From: Salibacteraceae bacterium
GTDB lineage: Bacteria > Bacteroidota > Bacteroidia > Flavobacteriales_G > Salibacteraceae
Assembly (NCBI GenBank): GCA_018401875.1
Contig: JAGYJZ010000006.1
Location: forward strand, 116,860 to 180,859
Length of the DNA stretch: 64,000 nucleotides
Reading direction: 5' to 3'
Shown: piece by piece, positions 35,532 through 45,174 of the stretch
Numbering within the stretch: position 1 is the stretch's first letter
How the letters are laid out: each line of letters begins with the position of its first letter
Notes under the pieces: generated by a model
The model's input: only the letters and a program-made list of their open reading frames with translations
Told to the model about the DNA's origin: nothing
Databases searched by the model: none
Position numbers and translations under genes: made by a program

Positions 35532-36305
35532 ATGCGAAGAAGTTTAGGAATTGTCGTGTTGGTGTGTGCCATGATGGATGTGGTTGTCGGTCAAGATTTC
35601 GGTCTGCCGCGCAATCCAACTCCCGCTGTGCCGAAGGCTGTCGATCCATCGTTTGGTGATGCATTCATCGGTTCATCAGTGGGTATTGCGATGCCTATGG
35701 GGGATTTGGCGAGCAAGGATTACCGCAATTATTTCTCTGGATACGCCAATAATGGCTACGTCATCAATTTCATCAATTTTCATCAGAAGTTCAATAATAA
35801 TTTCGGATTGGGCGTCAATTGGAGCCGTTCGCAATTCTCATCAGAGTTTGGTTTGTTGGCGGATGAGTATAACAATCAATTTCGCGACATTGATTTTAGT
35901 GCAGAAGCGTCATCCGATTGGGTGTTGCACGGGGCATTGGCAAATTTTGTCGTGAATGTCCCCCATAAGTTAGTTGATATTGACGTGCGTGTTTCCGCGG
36001 GATTGGGAAGGGCAGTGCGACCTGAGATTATCATGGAAGGCTACGAGAGAACAACAGGGTTTTTCGTGTATTCATGGCAACAAAAAGAAACGATTGTCAA
36101 CGATTTTATGTGGGGATTCGGAGTGAAAGCCCGTTTGCATGTAACGAAATCGTTCGATGTATTCCTGCAGTCTGACTTTCAGCGCATGAAAAGTACGTTT
36201 GAAATTGAAAATGTTTATGTCTTAAGCTTTTCTGACTTCGAAGAAATTACCCAGAACTTCGAAACGCTATCACTCGCGGTGGGAGTTGGATTTGTGCTCG
36301 ATTAA
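35532..36305 (+). CDS. secreted or outer-membrane beta-rich protein of unknown function
   Basis: A 257-residue protein with a signal peptide (MRRSLGIVVLVCAMMDVVVGQ). A proline-rich linker follows, then strands alternating with loops (GSSVGIAMPMGDLASKDYRNYF, FGLGVNWSRSQF, VRVSAGLGRAVRPEI, FGVKARLHVTKSFDVFLQSDF), ending LSLAVGVGFVLD. This is an outer-membrane barrel pattern. No family was recognised. It is monocistronic, with its stop overlapping the convergent uvrA stop by 4 bases. TATAAT occurs upstream but a Bacteroidota-type promoter was not recognised. Confidence 0.7.
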   Translation: MRRSLGIVVLVCAMMDVVVGQDFGLPRNPTPAVPKAVDPSFGDAFIGSSVGIAMPMGDLASKDYRNYFSGYANNGYVINFINFHQKFNNNFGLGVNWSRSQFSSEFGLLADEYNNQFRDIDFSAEASSDWVLHGALANFVVNVPHKLVDIDVRVSAGLGRAVRPEIIMEGYERTTGFFVYSWQQKETIVNDFMWGFGVKARLHVTKSFDVFLQSDFQRMKSTFEIENVYVLSFSDFEEITQNFETLSLAVGVGFVLD

Positions 36306-39163
36306 ACCCTTGAATAATGCCAGTCCAGTTCCTTTTTTAAGTATTCTCCAGTGAAGCTGTGTTCCATTTTGGCTATTTCCTCTGGAGTTCCTTTTCCGAT
36401 CAGTTTTCCTCCATTGCGTCCACCTTCCGGACCGATATCAATGACGTGATCTGCTACTTTGATCATATCTAAATTGTGCTCAATCACCAAGACCGTGTTT
36501 CCTTGCTCCACCAGCGCATTGAGCACGTCAAGCAACATTCTGATGTCATCAAAATGGAGGCCAGTGGTTGGTTCATCCAAAATGTAGAAGGTGTTTCCAG
36601 TACTTTTTCGAGCGAGTTCTGTGGCCAGTTTTACGCGTTGTGCTTCTCCACCCGAAAGCGTGATGGAGCTTTGACCGAGTCGAATGTAGCCCAAACCAAC
36701 CTCCTGCAATGTCTTGATCTTGACGAAGATCGAAGGCATGTGCTCAAAAAATTCGACTGCTTGGTTTACGGTCATGTCGAGCACATCGCTGATGGATTTA
36801 CCGCGGTAACGCACTTCTAATGTTTCGCGATTGTAGCGCTTTCCGGTGCACGTTTCGCACTCTACATACACGTCAGGCAAGAAGTTCATTTCGATGGTTT
36901 TCACGCCACCACCTTGACAGGTTTCGCAGCGCCCGCCTTTTACGTTGAATGAAAAACGCCCCGGTTTGTATCCTCTGATTTTTGATTCGGGCAGTTCGGT
37001 GAATAATTGGCGAATGTCTGTGAATACGTTGGTATACGTGGCAGGATTCGATCGCGGTGTGCGTCCAATAGGCGATTGGTCAATTTCAATCACTTTGTCC
37101 AAGTGCTTCAAACCGTTGATGCTTTTGTAAGGCAACGGAATCTTTGTGCTGCCGTTGAAATGTGCAGTCAAAATCGGGTAGAGGGTGCCGTTGATCAAAC
37201 TCGATTTTCCACTGCCCGAAACGCCCGTTACGCAGATGAACTTGCCGAGCGGAAAATCCACGTCTACTTGCTGTAAATTATGTCCGTTTGCTCCTTTGAG
37301 CGAAAGCGTTTTTCCATTTCCTTTTCTGCGCTTCGCTGGTAGTGCAATTTCTTCTTCGCCCGTCAAGAACTTTGACGTCATTGAACCCGACTTCAGGATT
37401 TCGGCTGGAGTGCCTTTGGCCACAATTTCTCCTCCGTGTATACCAGCGCGAGGACCAATGTCGATAACATAATCCGATTCGAGCATCATGTCTTTATCGT
37501 GCTCCACCACCAGCACACTGTTGCCGTTGTCTCTCAATTCTTTTAGCGCTGAAATCAATCTACTGTTGTCACGCTGGTGCAGACCAATGCTCGGCTCGTC
37601 TAAAATATAAAGCACACCCACCAGTTGCGAGCCGATTTGAGTGGCTAATCTGATGCGCTGCGCTTCGCCTCCACTTAACGTTCGCGCTGAACGGTTTAAT
37701 GTGAGGTATTCAATACCCACATTTAGCAAGAAGGTGATGCGGCTTCTAATTTCTTTCAATACGTCTTCTGCGATGATGTTTTGTCTCTCGCTCAATCGAT
37801 TCTCCACACCATCAAACCACTCGCTCAGCTCTTTCAACTCAAGTGCCGCTAATTCTGCGATATTTTTGCCGTCAATCTTGAAGTTGAGTGATTCTTTCTT
37901 CAATCGGGATCCTTGGCATTCTCCGCATTGCACTTTGTTCATGAAGGCCGATGCCCACTTTTGGTAGTTTGACGAGGCATTGTCATCAAATTGATCCATC
38001 AGGATGTTGGCTACACCCTCAAATTTTATGTGGTATGACTTGGTAATTCCCAACGCGTCACTCTTAATTTCGAGTTGTTCATTGGTGCCGTAAAGAATCA
38101 CGTCAATTACGTCATCTGAAATCTCTTTTAGTGGAGTGGTGAGTTTAAAGTCATACTTCTCGCCCAACAATTCTATTTGCTGAAAAACCCAATTTTTCTT
38201 GTATTCGCCCAACGGTGCCAATCCACCTTTTTTGATGGATAGCGAAGTGTCTGGAATTATTTTAGTGACATCAATTTGGCGTACTTCGCCCAGTCCGTTG
38301 CATTTCGTGCACGCGCCATACGGGCTGTTGAATGAAAATATATTTGGTGCCGGTTCGTCATAAGAGATTCCGCTCGTAGGACACATTAGCGATCGACTGA
38401 AATAGCGAATCGTTTTTTCGTCCGATTCTAAAAGCATTAATTGGCCTTTTCCTTCTTTCAATGCGGTGAGAATCGACTGTTTCAACCTATTAAGGTTTGT
38501 ATTGTCAATGGTGATTCTGTCTACTACCAATTCAATATCGTGCACCTTATAGCGATCGACTTGCATGCGGTGCTTTATTTTTTCGATGCTTCCATCAACA
38601 CGTACCCTCAAGAATCCTTTTCGTGCCACTTGCTCAAACAATTCGCGGTAATGGCCTTTTCGTCCTTTGATGAGTGGTGATAGCAGTGTAATTTCTTGAT
38701 TGTGATACGATTCAAAAATCAGGTCAATGATTTGCTGGTCAGAGTAGCGCACCATGCGTTCGCCAGTGACGTAGCTAAACGCATCCGATGCTCTGGCATA
38801 GAGCAAACGCAAAAAGTCGTAAATCTCGGTGATGGTGCCTACCGTTGAGCGCGGATTTTTGTTGACCGTTTTCTGTTCGATGGAGATCACAGGGCTTAAT
38901 CCGTTGATTTTATCGACATCGGGGCGCTCTAATCCACCGATAAATTGGCGGGCGTAAGATGAAAAGGTTTCGATGTACCTGCGCTGTCCTTCGGCATAAA
39001 TGGTGTCAAAAGCAAGGGAAGATTTTCCGCTACCACTGAGTCCTGTGATGACCACCAGTTGATTGCGCGGAATAATAAGGTCGATATTTTTTAGGTTGTG
39101 TTCGCGGGCACCAATGATCTCTATTTGTTCATCATTCACTTGTATTTCCTTCTCCGCTTTCAT
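36302..39163 (-). CDS. uvrA: excinuclease ABC subunit A
   Basis: A 953-residue UvrA with two ABC ATPase modules: Walker A ITGLSGSGKSSLAFD near residues 34-48 and VTGVSGSGKSSLINGT near 640-655, and signatures TLSGGEAQRIRLATQIGSQ and TLSGGEAQRVKLATELARK. There are zinc-binding clusters CTKCNGLGE and CETCQGGGVK, plus LYILDEPSIGLH. It is the damage sensor of nucleotide excision repair. The start overlaps the upstream lytic transglycosylase gene by 32 bases, so it may be translated from the end of the exopolysaccharide operon. Length is normal. Confidence 0.97.
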   Translation of the reverse strand: MKAEKEIQVNDEQIEIIGAREHNLKNIDLIIPRNQLVVITGLSGSGKSSLAFDTIYAEGQRRYIETFSSYARQFIGGLERPDVDKINGLSPVISIEQKTVNKNPRSTVGTITEIYDFLRLLYARASDAFSYVTGERMVRYSDQQIIDLIFESYHNQEITLLSPLIKGRKGHYRELFEQVARKGFLRVRVDGSIEKIKHRMQVDRYKVHDIELVVDRITIDNTNLNRLKQSILTALKEGKGQLMLLESDEKTIRYFSRSLMCPTSGISYDEPAPNIFSFNSPYGACTKCNGLGEVRQIDVTKIIPDTSLSIKKGGLAPLGEYKKNWVFQQIELLGEKYDFKLTTPLKEISDDVIDVILYGTNEQLEIKSDALGITKSYHIKFEGVANILMDQFDDNASSNYQKWASAFMNKVQCGECQGSRLKKESLNFKIDGKNIAELAALELKELSEWFDGVENRLSERQNIIAEDVLKEIRSRITFLLNVGIEYLTLNRSARTLSGGEAQRIRLATQIGSQLVGVLYILDEPSIGLHQRDNSRLISALKELRDNGNSVLVVEHDKDMMLESDYVIDIGPRAGIHGGEIVAKGTPAEILKSGSMTSKFLTGEEEIALPAKRRKGNGKTLSLKGANGHNLQQVDVDFPLGKFICVTGVSGSGKSSLINGTLYPILTAHFNGSTKIPLPYKSINGLKHLDKVIEIDQSPIGRTPRSNPATYTNVFTDIRQLFTELPESKIRGYKPGRFSFNVKGGRCETCQGGGVKTIEMNFLPDVYVECETCTGKRYNRETLEVRYRGKSISDVLDMTVNQAVEFFEHMPSIFVKIKTLQEVGLGYIRLGQSSITLSGGEAQRVKLATELARKSTGNTFYILDEPTTGLHFDDIRMLLDVLNALVEQGNTVLVIEHNLDMIKVADHVIDIGPEGGRNGGKLIGKGTPEEIAKMEHSFTGEYLKKELDWHYSRV

Positions 39164-40157
39164 CTATTGCTTCCTTACTTGAGCGCGCGAAATTAGCAAC
39201 TTGCGCCTTGTCATGAACCAACACTTCAGAAAGAGGTTCAGAAGGAATTTCAACAACGTAGGTTTTACCTGTTGTTTGCGGCAGGTAATTATCTCTGAGC
39301 CAAGGATTCAAAAATTTTAAAGTTTTGTAGTTGATTCCGTTTTCAAAGGCAAAGTCAGCGAGGTTTTCGATGGGCGCATCTACGGCAACCTCTTTCGATC
39401 GCAGTGGGCCGTACAAATCTTCATCGCGGTAAATAAAGCCGTAGTTTTTTGGATTGGTGATAATGAGCTTAGCGGCTAGAATCCGAAATATGTAGCGCGA
39501 GGTTTCTTCGTTCAATACGAGGTCGTAATAGTTGGTTGCTTTTTGTCGTTCCAACTGATTTGAAATGCCTGACATGCCCATGTTGTAAGAAGCTGCAGCA
39601 AGGGTCCACGATCCAAATCGCGCTTTTGCTTCTTTCAAATAAGCACACGCTGCCCGGGTTGATTTCTCGAGGTGATAGCGCTCATCAACGGTGGAGTTGA
39701 CCTCTAAACCGCGCTCCTTTGCTGCGTCTTTCATCAGTTGCCAAAACCCTGTTGCGCCAGCCGGTGAAACCACATTTGTCAATCCGCTTTCCATCAAGGC
39801 TAAAAACTTGAAATCTTCCGGTACGTTTTCTTCCTTCAGTATTTTTTCAATGACGGGGAAATAGCGATTGCTGCGTTTTAGTAGAAGCAAGGTTTGCGAC
39901 TGCCAATAGGTGTTTACGAGCAATTCGCGATCCATTTTTTCGCGCACGTCAATCAAATTTAGCGGCACGATTTCATCGGCAAACGAGATTTCTTCTGGCA
40001 AACTCAATGCGAAAATTTTATAGTTATTTCGAAAGTTAGATTCGAACTCTTCCCGTTCTTTTCCTTCAAACGTGGAGGCTGTAAACATCTTTAATATAAA
40101 AAGTCCAACGATGAGAATCGAAGCTGAAATGACCAGTGTTTTGAGGGGTGTTTTCAT
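39132..40157 (-). CDS. membrane-anchored lytic transglycosylase (MltD/SLT-like)
   Basis: A 341-residue protein with an N-terminal membrane or signal segment (LVISASILIVGLFILKMF). An SLT domain follows with ALMESGLTNVVSPAGATGFWQLM carrying the catalytic Glu in MESGL near residue 117, and AAASYNMGMSGI; this is family 23 peptidoglycan lyase architecture. The C-terminal region (FENGINYKTLKFLNPWLRD) looks LysM-related or a remnant. It cleaves glycan strands to 1,6-anhydro-muropeptides. It starts 4 bases after the WecA/MraY-like gene and overlaps uvrA, placing it at the end of the polysaccharide operon. Confidence 0.87.
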   Translation of the reverse strand: MKTPLKTLVISASILIVGLFILKMFTASTFEGKEREEFESNFRNNYKIFALSLPEEISFADEIVPLNLIDVREKMDRELLVNTYWQSQTLLLLKRSNRYFPVIEKILKEENVPEDFKFLALMESGLTNVVSPAGATGFWQLMKDAAKERGLEVNSTVDERYHLEKSTRAACAYLKEAKARFGSWTLAAASYNMGMSGISNQLERQKATNYYDLVLNEETSRYIFRILAAKLIITNPKNYGFIYRDEDLYGPLRSKEVAVDAPIENLADFAFENGINYKTLKFLNPWLRDNYLPQTTGKTYVVEIPSEPLSEVLVHDKAQVANFARSSKEAIDESGEGNTSE

Positions 40158-40161
40158 GGGA

Positions 40162-41253
40162 TTATTTCAAATATTTTGATTCGTAAACGCTTCTTGATTT
40201 TTTCCAGAGCGTTGTGCTGTAGAGGAATCCAATTACCAACAACGAATAAAGCATCAGTATGGTGTAGCAAAGGTATCTTATCTCATTTTCCACGATGTAT
40301 AAACACGAAATGAGCGCCAATGAAATACTGGAAATGGTAATCATCACCAGCGCTACTTGCCGATCACTTAATCCTGCATACGATAAGTGGTGTGTGGTAT
40401 GATCTTTTCCGCCAACGAAAGGTGATGTGCCTCGTTTTAAGCGGTTAATGGTGACGGTGAGTGAGTCGGCAATTGGAATTACAAAAGCAGTCATCACAAT
40501 TGATAGTTTCGAGTACCACGTGTGATCAACATCGATTTGGGCGTTGTTCCAGAAAAAGATGATGCCCACAGAGGCTAATAAGGCGCCAATCATTTGACTT
40601 CAGGTGTCGCCCATAAATATTTTTGAGGGGTGCCAGTTGAAGACCAAGAAACCCAGCAAGGCTGAAACCGTTCCACCACACACAAAGGTGTAGAAGAAAT
40701 TACTACTCAAGATTAGTCCACTTCCGATGGCTGCTGCCAATAAAATGAAAATACTCACCACCGTGGTTATTCCATCCATATTATCGAGCATGTTGATGCT
40801 GTTCATCACCGCCACGGTCCAAAACACGGTGAGCAGGGAGTCGAGGAGGTTGTTTTCAAAAAAATCAATCCGCACATCGAAAAGAAGCAGGATGATTCCA
40901 CATGAAATTTGGGCGCTAAGCTTCAGCCAAGGCACGGTGTTAAAGGCATCATCTGCCAATCCTGTGAAAAAACCCAGGGTAACTACAATCAAGATTCCGA
41001 AGTGGGTGAGCTCCTCCTTGGCCATAAATTCAGGGTTGTTGAGAAAGAGGTAAACCACATAACTGACTAGAAAAATGATGTAAAACGAAATGCCACCGAT
41101 GGCAGGTTTGTAATCGGTGCTCCAGCGCACTTCCTCAGAAGGTGCAAGATTTTTTGTCCCCAAGGTTTTCGTCCATTTGAGGAAAAGAAAATTAAATAGT
41201 GCACTGACGCATGCAAATAAAATAAAGACAAGAAGCAACGAACCGATCGACAT
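40162..41253 (-). pseudogene. WecA/MraY-like polyprenyl-phosphate sugar-1-phosphate transferase gene with an in-frame TGA
   Basis: From ATG 41253 the frame encodes an integral membrane transferase with KPAIGGISFYIIF, GLADDAFNTVPWLKLSAQI, NMLDNMDGITTVVSIF and WHPSKIFMGDT. A TGA at 40602-40600 then interrupts it, and the same frame resumes with SQMIGALLASVGI and further membrane helices to 40162. The family motif is GDTGSQ, so one base change (GGA to TGA) turned the invariant Gly into a stop. The intact enzyme would attach a sugar phosphate to undecaprenyl phosphate and start repeat-unit synthesis of the exopolysaccharide made by the neighbouring genes. Either the operon lost its initiating transferase recently or the base is a sequence error. 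Confidence 0.88.
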
Positions 41254-41336
41254 ACTAGATTTAAATTAAAAAAACTAAATTACTCAGGTCAGGAATGCTT
41301 TGAAAGCCTATGTTGCGGAGTTGTGAACAGCCTTGT

Positions 41337-41879
41337 TTAAAAAGGTGATTCGAAGTTGCTCAAGGTTGGCAGAACGAGGTCTTTTTCAGAAATAACAGGT
41401 GCGTCAGTAGGCCATTGAATGCCGATTTCGGGATCGTTCCACGCGATGCCAATTTCCGAAGCCTTCTTATAGTAGCGCGAGCATTTGTATTGAACGATGG
41501 TGTGGTCTTCGAGGCAACAAAATCCATGCGCAAAACCTTCGGGAATGAAGAGCATTGTCTTATTTTCCTCGTTCAGTTCGAGTCCAAAATAGTGTCCGTA
41601 AGTGTTCGAGTTTTTTCTCAGGTCAACGGCCACATCGTAGATGGCACCTCTTACCACGCGCAATAATTTTTCTTGACCAAAAGGTGGTGCTTGCAAATGG
41701 AGTCCGCGAAGCACATTTTTATCGCTTTTCGACTCGTTATCTTGCACAAACCGGGTGATTATACCGCGCTCTTCGAGCCATGACAATCGGAAGTTTTCAA
41801 AGAAATACCCTCGTTCGTCTTCAAACACGGTTGGATTTATGATCAGAAGCCCTTCAATCTGTGTTTCACTTATCGTCAT
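41337..41879 (-). CDS. rfbC: dTDP-4-dehydrorhamnose 3,5-epimerase
   Basis: A 180-residue RmlC-type cupin epimerase. It has GLLIINPTVFEDERGYFFENF, QDNESKSDKNVLRGLHLQAPPFGQEKLLRVVRGAIYDVAVDLRKNS with the catalytic His in RGLHLQ, LFIPEGFAHGFCCLED and GIAWNDPEIGIQWP. It makes the L-rhamnose precursor in dTDP-rhamnose synthesis. rfbA, rfbB and rfbD are not in the window. It overlaps the Wzc-like gene by 14 bases, firmly inside the polysaccharide operon. Confidence 0.95.
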   Translation of the reverse strand: MTISETQIEGLLIINPTVFEDERGYFFENFRLSWLEERGIITRFVQDNESKSDKNVLRGLHLQAPPFGQEKLLRVVRGAIYDVAVDLRKNSNTYGHYFGLELNEENKTMLFIPEGFAHGFCCLEDHTIVQYKCSRYYKKASEIGIAWNDPEIGIQWPTDAPVISEKDLVLPTLSNFESPF

Positions 41880-44349
41880 CGGCAGGTTTTGAGCGCAAAT
41901 TTCGAAGAAATTTCAACTTGGGTTCTTTTACTTCGTTTTCTTCAGTGTAATAACCGTTTCCTGAGGTGTAGCCATAACCATATCCATAGCCGTACCCGTA
42001 TCCGTATTTAGCACCATAACCTCTACCGTAAGAACCATAGCGGGCACGGGTTAAGTCAACACTGTTGAGCACTGCCGATAAATTGGTGATTTTATTTTCA
42101 ACGAAAATGCGGTTAATGTTGTCAATGAACGACTTTTTAGAGTACTCGCTGCGGAAAATATACAGCGGATAATCAGCCAATTTTAAACTGGCAATGCCAT
42201 CGGTTACCAATCCAACGGGTGGATTATCGATGATGATAATGTCGTAGGTCTTCTTCAACTCTTCGAGTCCCTTCACCAAATTTCCGCTGATGATCAATTC
42301 GCTCGGGTTGGGCGGAATGGGGCCGGCAGTGATGAAATGCAGCCCTTCGAGTTCACTTTTTCGAATGATGTCTTGAAGCTGATCTCTATTGCTCAGAAAG
42401 GTACTCATGCCGTATTCGTTGGTACTGTTGAATCCTTTGTGGATTCGTGGCTTGCGCATGTCGAGGTCGAGAATGATTACTTTTTTATTTGAAAAGGCAA
42501 GAATTCCGCCCAAGTTGATCGCTACGAAGGTTTTTCCTTCACCGCTGATGGTGCTGGTAACCGCTATGATTTTTTTCTCGTTGTCGCTTTGGAAAAAATC
42601 GAGGTTGGTGCGCAAGGTTCTGAACGCTTCGGCCATGACCGATTTAGGGTTCTTGTCGATGATGAGCTGAGAAAGCGGAATGTTTTTGCTGTATTTTGGC
42701 ACAACGCCCAACAAGCTGATGCGCGGATTCATTAATCGACTCAGGTCGTGGACTCCAGAAATATCGTTGTTGACCACATAGCGAATTCCCACGAGTAGAA
42801 AAGCGAGGAAAACACCAATCGTTATGAAGGAGCCATAAATGATGGAATGCACCGGACTGATTGGGACGCGCGAGGTACTGGCTTTTCGCAGCACCCTGTT
42901 TTCAGAAACGAATCCCGCTTCAGAGATGGCGTATTCGGTCTTTTTCTCCAATAGCATCGTGTAATACTTCTCGTTCGAATTATAGACACGCTCAATTCTC
43001 GCGTATTCAATTTCTTTTGTTGGAAGATCAGTGAAGTTTTGCTCGATTTCCTTCATGGCACTGTTAATCGTGCGAATACCGCGCTTGAATCGTGCTTCTA
43101 AAGCGTCTAAGCTTCGAAGTATCAGTGTTTTTTGCGTTTCAATTTGTTGGTCATAGATGATGATGGTAGGATTTTCAAGCGTTGCACTCGAAAGTTGATT
43201 GTTTCTGCGCAACACCAATTCTTGGAGCCCGAGAATTTGCTTTTCTACTTTCGATTCAAATTCTGTACCCGCCAATACAGGCATCAATTGGTTGATGTCA
43301 ACACCAGTATTCTCTTCGTCAATATTCTTTTTCAGTTCCCGCAGAAGGTTCATTTGAACATCAAGTATCGACTTGTCCCTCTCAAGTTCGCTGAGCCTAT
43401 TGATGTAGGTCATCGCGATATCTTCATTGTTGGCAAGCCTGTTTTCTTTTTTGAATTCGCTGATGGATGATTCTGAGTCTTTTAATCGCGTATATACCTC
43501 ACCGAGCTGATCGTTGATGAACGTCAAGATTTTTTTAGCACTCTCCACCTTGCGCTCGGCATCGTAAATCATAAATTCTTCTGCGATGGCATTCGCAATG
43601 TCCGTTGCTTTTGCCGCGTTGAGATTGGTCACCGTAATTCGAATTGTTTTCGCTGAAGCGTTCAACAGATCGATGCGGTAGTTGGCCGACAGACTTACTA
43701 AATTTTGATAGGCTGAATTGAAGACGAAAAAATACTTGTTTTCATCATATTCAATAGAGTTGACGAATCCATCGAGAAAGCGATCTTTTACATTAAACGT
43801 CATGTGGTCGAGGTGCACGGTGTCGCCTACAGTAAACTTCACCTTCTGTTCAACGTCTCTGAAATAATAGGTGAGCGTTCCGTGCGAGGCATCTTCAAAG
43901 TCGATGTAAATTTTAGAATCGAGCATTAAAGGGTCAACCGCATCAAACTCCACGTTATACGGACTGCTTCTGAAGCGCTCATTGGTCAAAATCTGTCCTT
44001 CTGTAAAGTAGCTAATGCCTAAGTCTAACGAATGCACTACGCGTTTAAAAAACTCTTCTGAGCGCAGCAACTCGATATCTTTCGAAATGTCGTCAGATTG
44101 GTAAATATCCTCCACATTGAGCAAGCGGTTTGCTTGGTTATCACTGATGATCTGAATGATACTCGATGACTCATAAACTGGCGCAGTGTAGTGGATATAG
44201 GTGTATGCCAACGAGCCGGAAAGGATTAAGATCAATAAAATCCAAATCCACGAACGCTTTACAATATTTATGAGCAACCCGAGGTCGAACTCGATGCTGG
44301 TACCGCGTCCGAAATTGTTTTCACTCGAGTTTGATGTTGACTCGCTCAT
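41866..44349 (-). CDS. Wzc-like polysaccharide co-polymerase with tyrosine autokinase domain
   Basis: An 827-residue protein. It has a cytoplasmic N-terminus, membrane helix near residues 34-50 (WIWILLILILSGSLAYTYI), a large periplasmic Wzz-type region with coiled coils, and a second helix near 513-530. A BY-kinase domain follows with Walker A TSTISGEGKTFVAINLGG, Walker A' VIILDLDMRKPRIH and Walker B IIIIDNPP. The C-terminal tail is unusually rich in Tyr-Gly pairs (YGSYGRGYGAKYGYGYG and onwards), the expected autophosphorylation cluster. It controls polymer length and export. It lies 3 bases after the Wza-like gene. Confidence 0.93.
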   Translation of the reverse strand: MSESTSNSSENNFGRGTSIEFDLGLLINIVKRSWIWILLILILSGSLAYTYIHYTAPVYESSSIIQIISDNQANRLLNVEDIYQSDDISKDIELLRSEEFFKRVVHSLDLGISYFTEGQILTNERFRSSPYNVEFDAVDPLMLDSKIYIDFEDASHGTLTYYFRDVEQKVKFTVGDTVHLDHMTFNVKDRFLDGFVNSIEYDENKYFFVFNSAYQNLVSLSANYRIDLLNASAKTIRITVTNLNAAKATDIANAIAEEFMIYDAERKVESAKKILTFINDQLGEVYTRLKDSESSISEFKKENRLANNEDIAMTYINRLSELERDKSILDVQMNLLRELKKNIDEENTGVDINQLMPVLAGTEFESKVEKQILGLQELVLRRNNQLSSATLENPTIIIYDQQIETQKTLILRSLDALEARFKRGIRTINSAMKEIEQNFTDLPTKEIEYARIERVYNSNEKYYTMLLEKKTEYAISEAGFVSENRVLRKASTSRVPISPVHSIIYGSFITIGVFLAFLLVGIRYVVNNDISGVHDLSRLMNPRISLLGVVPKYSKNIPLSQLIIDKNPKSVMAEAFRTLRTNLDFFQSDNEKKIIAVTSTISGEGKTFVAINLGGILAFSNKKVIILDLDMRKPRIHKGFNSTNEYGMSTFLSNRDQLQDIIRKSELEGLHFITAGPIPPNPSELIISGNLVKGLEELKKTYDIIIIDNPPVGLVTDGIASLKLADYPLYIFRSEYSKKSFIDNINRIFVENKITNLSAVLNSVDLTRARYGSYGRGYGAKYGYGYGYGYGYGYTSGNGYYTEENEVKEPKLKFLRNLRSKPADDDK

Positions 44350-44352
44350 CGC

Positions 44353-45138
44353 TTATGCCCTAGCTTGAAATTGTACGATCAAGAAATAAGTCAAGATGAC
44401 GGATGAAACCAATCCGAGCACCTGTGTTGTGCTTTGCAAGATCTGCCTTCCCGCAAAATACGATGGTTGCACATAAATAATGTCGTTGGCCCGCACGTAA
44501 TAGAGGTTCGCCTCTTTCAACCCTTCGGCCGTGGAGAGGTCGAGTTTGAAAATTTCAGGATCTTTTAAATTACCTCTAATCACTTTTATCTTATGCGCTT
44601 TTCCACCTTGAGAAATTCCACCGGCAATGGCCAGTGCTTCGATGATTGTGACGTATTCGTTGGTGATGTTTATTACCTTGGCGTCTCCACCCGACCCCGG
44701 AAAAACTATAATCCTCCGATTGCTGACTTGTAGTAAAACATATGGATCGTTGTAGTAATTGCTGTATTGTTCTTCTAAAAATAATTCGGCTTCTTTAAGG
44801 TTTAAACCCGCTATTTTCAGCCTGCCAATAATGGGAAGGTTCACCGCGCCATCTACTTCAATCAAGTAGCTAAATACATTCTGATTGTTGAAATTGGTGT
44901 TCGTGCGGGTTCCATCATCGAGTGATGTAAGGTCAATGATTTTAAAACCTTGGTTCGAAAACAAGCGAAAACTTAAAATGTCGCCCGACTGCAAGATATA
45001 GTTGCGCCTGAGGGTGTCTGACGCTTCTGCATAATCGTAGTCGCGTTTTGTTTTGAGCATGATAGACGGATCAAATACCCGGCAGCTCGAAAAGATGCCT
45101 GTCAGTATCAGGAGGATAAGTAAATGTTTTAGTCTCAT
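44353..45138 (-). CDS. Wza-like polysaccharide export lipoprotein
   Basis: A 261-residue protein with a lipoprotein signal (HLLILLILTGIFSSC) and a PES domain (ILQSGDILSFRLFSNQ, EVDGAVNLPIIGRLKIAGLNLKEAE). A SLBB-like domain follows (GSGGDAKVINITNEYVTIIEALAIAGGISQGGKAHKIKVIRG). A C-terminal hydrophobic helix (LQSTTQVLGLVSSVILTYFLIVQF) probably spans the outer membrane as in Wza. It forms the export channel working with the Wzc-like protein 3 bases downstream. Confidence 0.92.
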   Translation of the reverse strand: MRLKHLLILLILTGIFSSCRVFDPSIMLKTKRDYDYAEASDTLRRNYILQSGDILSFRLFSNQGFKIIDLTSLDDGTRTNTNFNNQNVFSYLIEVDGAVNLPIIGRLKIAGLNLKEAELFLEEQYSNYYNDPYVLLQVSNRRIIVFPGSGGDAKVINITNEYVTIIEALAIAGGISQGGKAHKIKVIRGNLKDPEIFKLDLSTAEGLKEANLYYVRANDIIYVQPSYFAGRQILQSTTQVLGLVSSVILTYFLIVQFQARA

Positions 45139-45174
45139 TTTAAAAGCACTTTGATTTGCAAAGTAAGTGAAATT

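Noticed and set aside
40600..40602. TGA as selenocysteine or glycine recoding.
   Set aside because: The family position is Gly, not Cys or Sec. No selenocysteine insertion hairpin was evident and TGA ends other genes normally.
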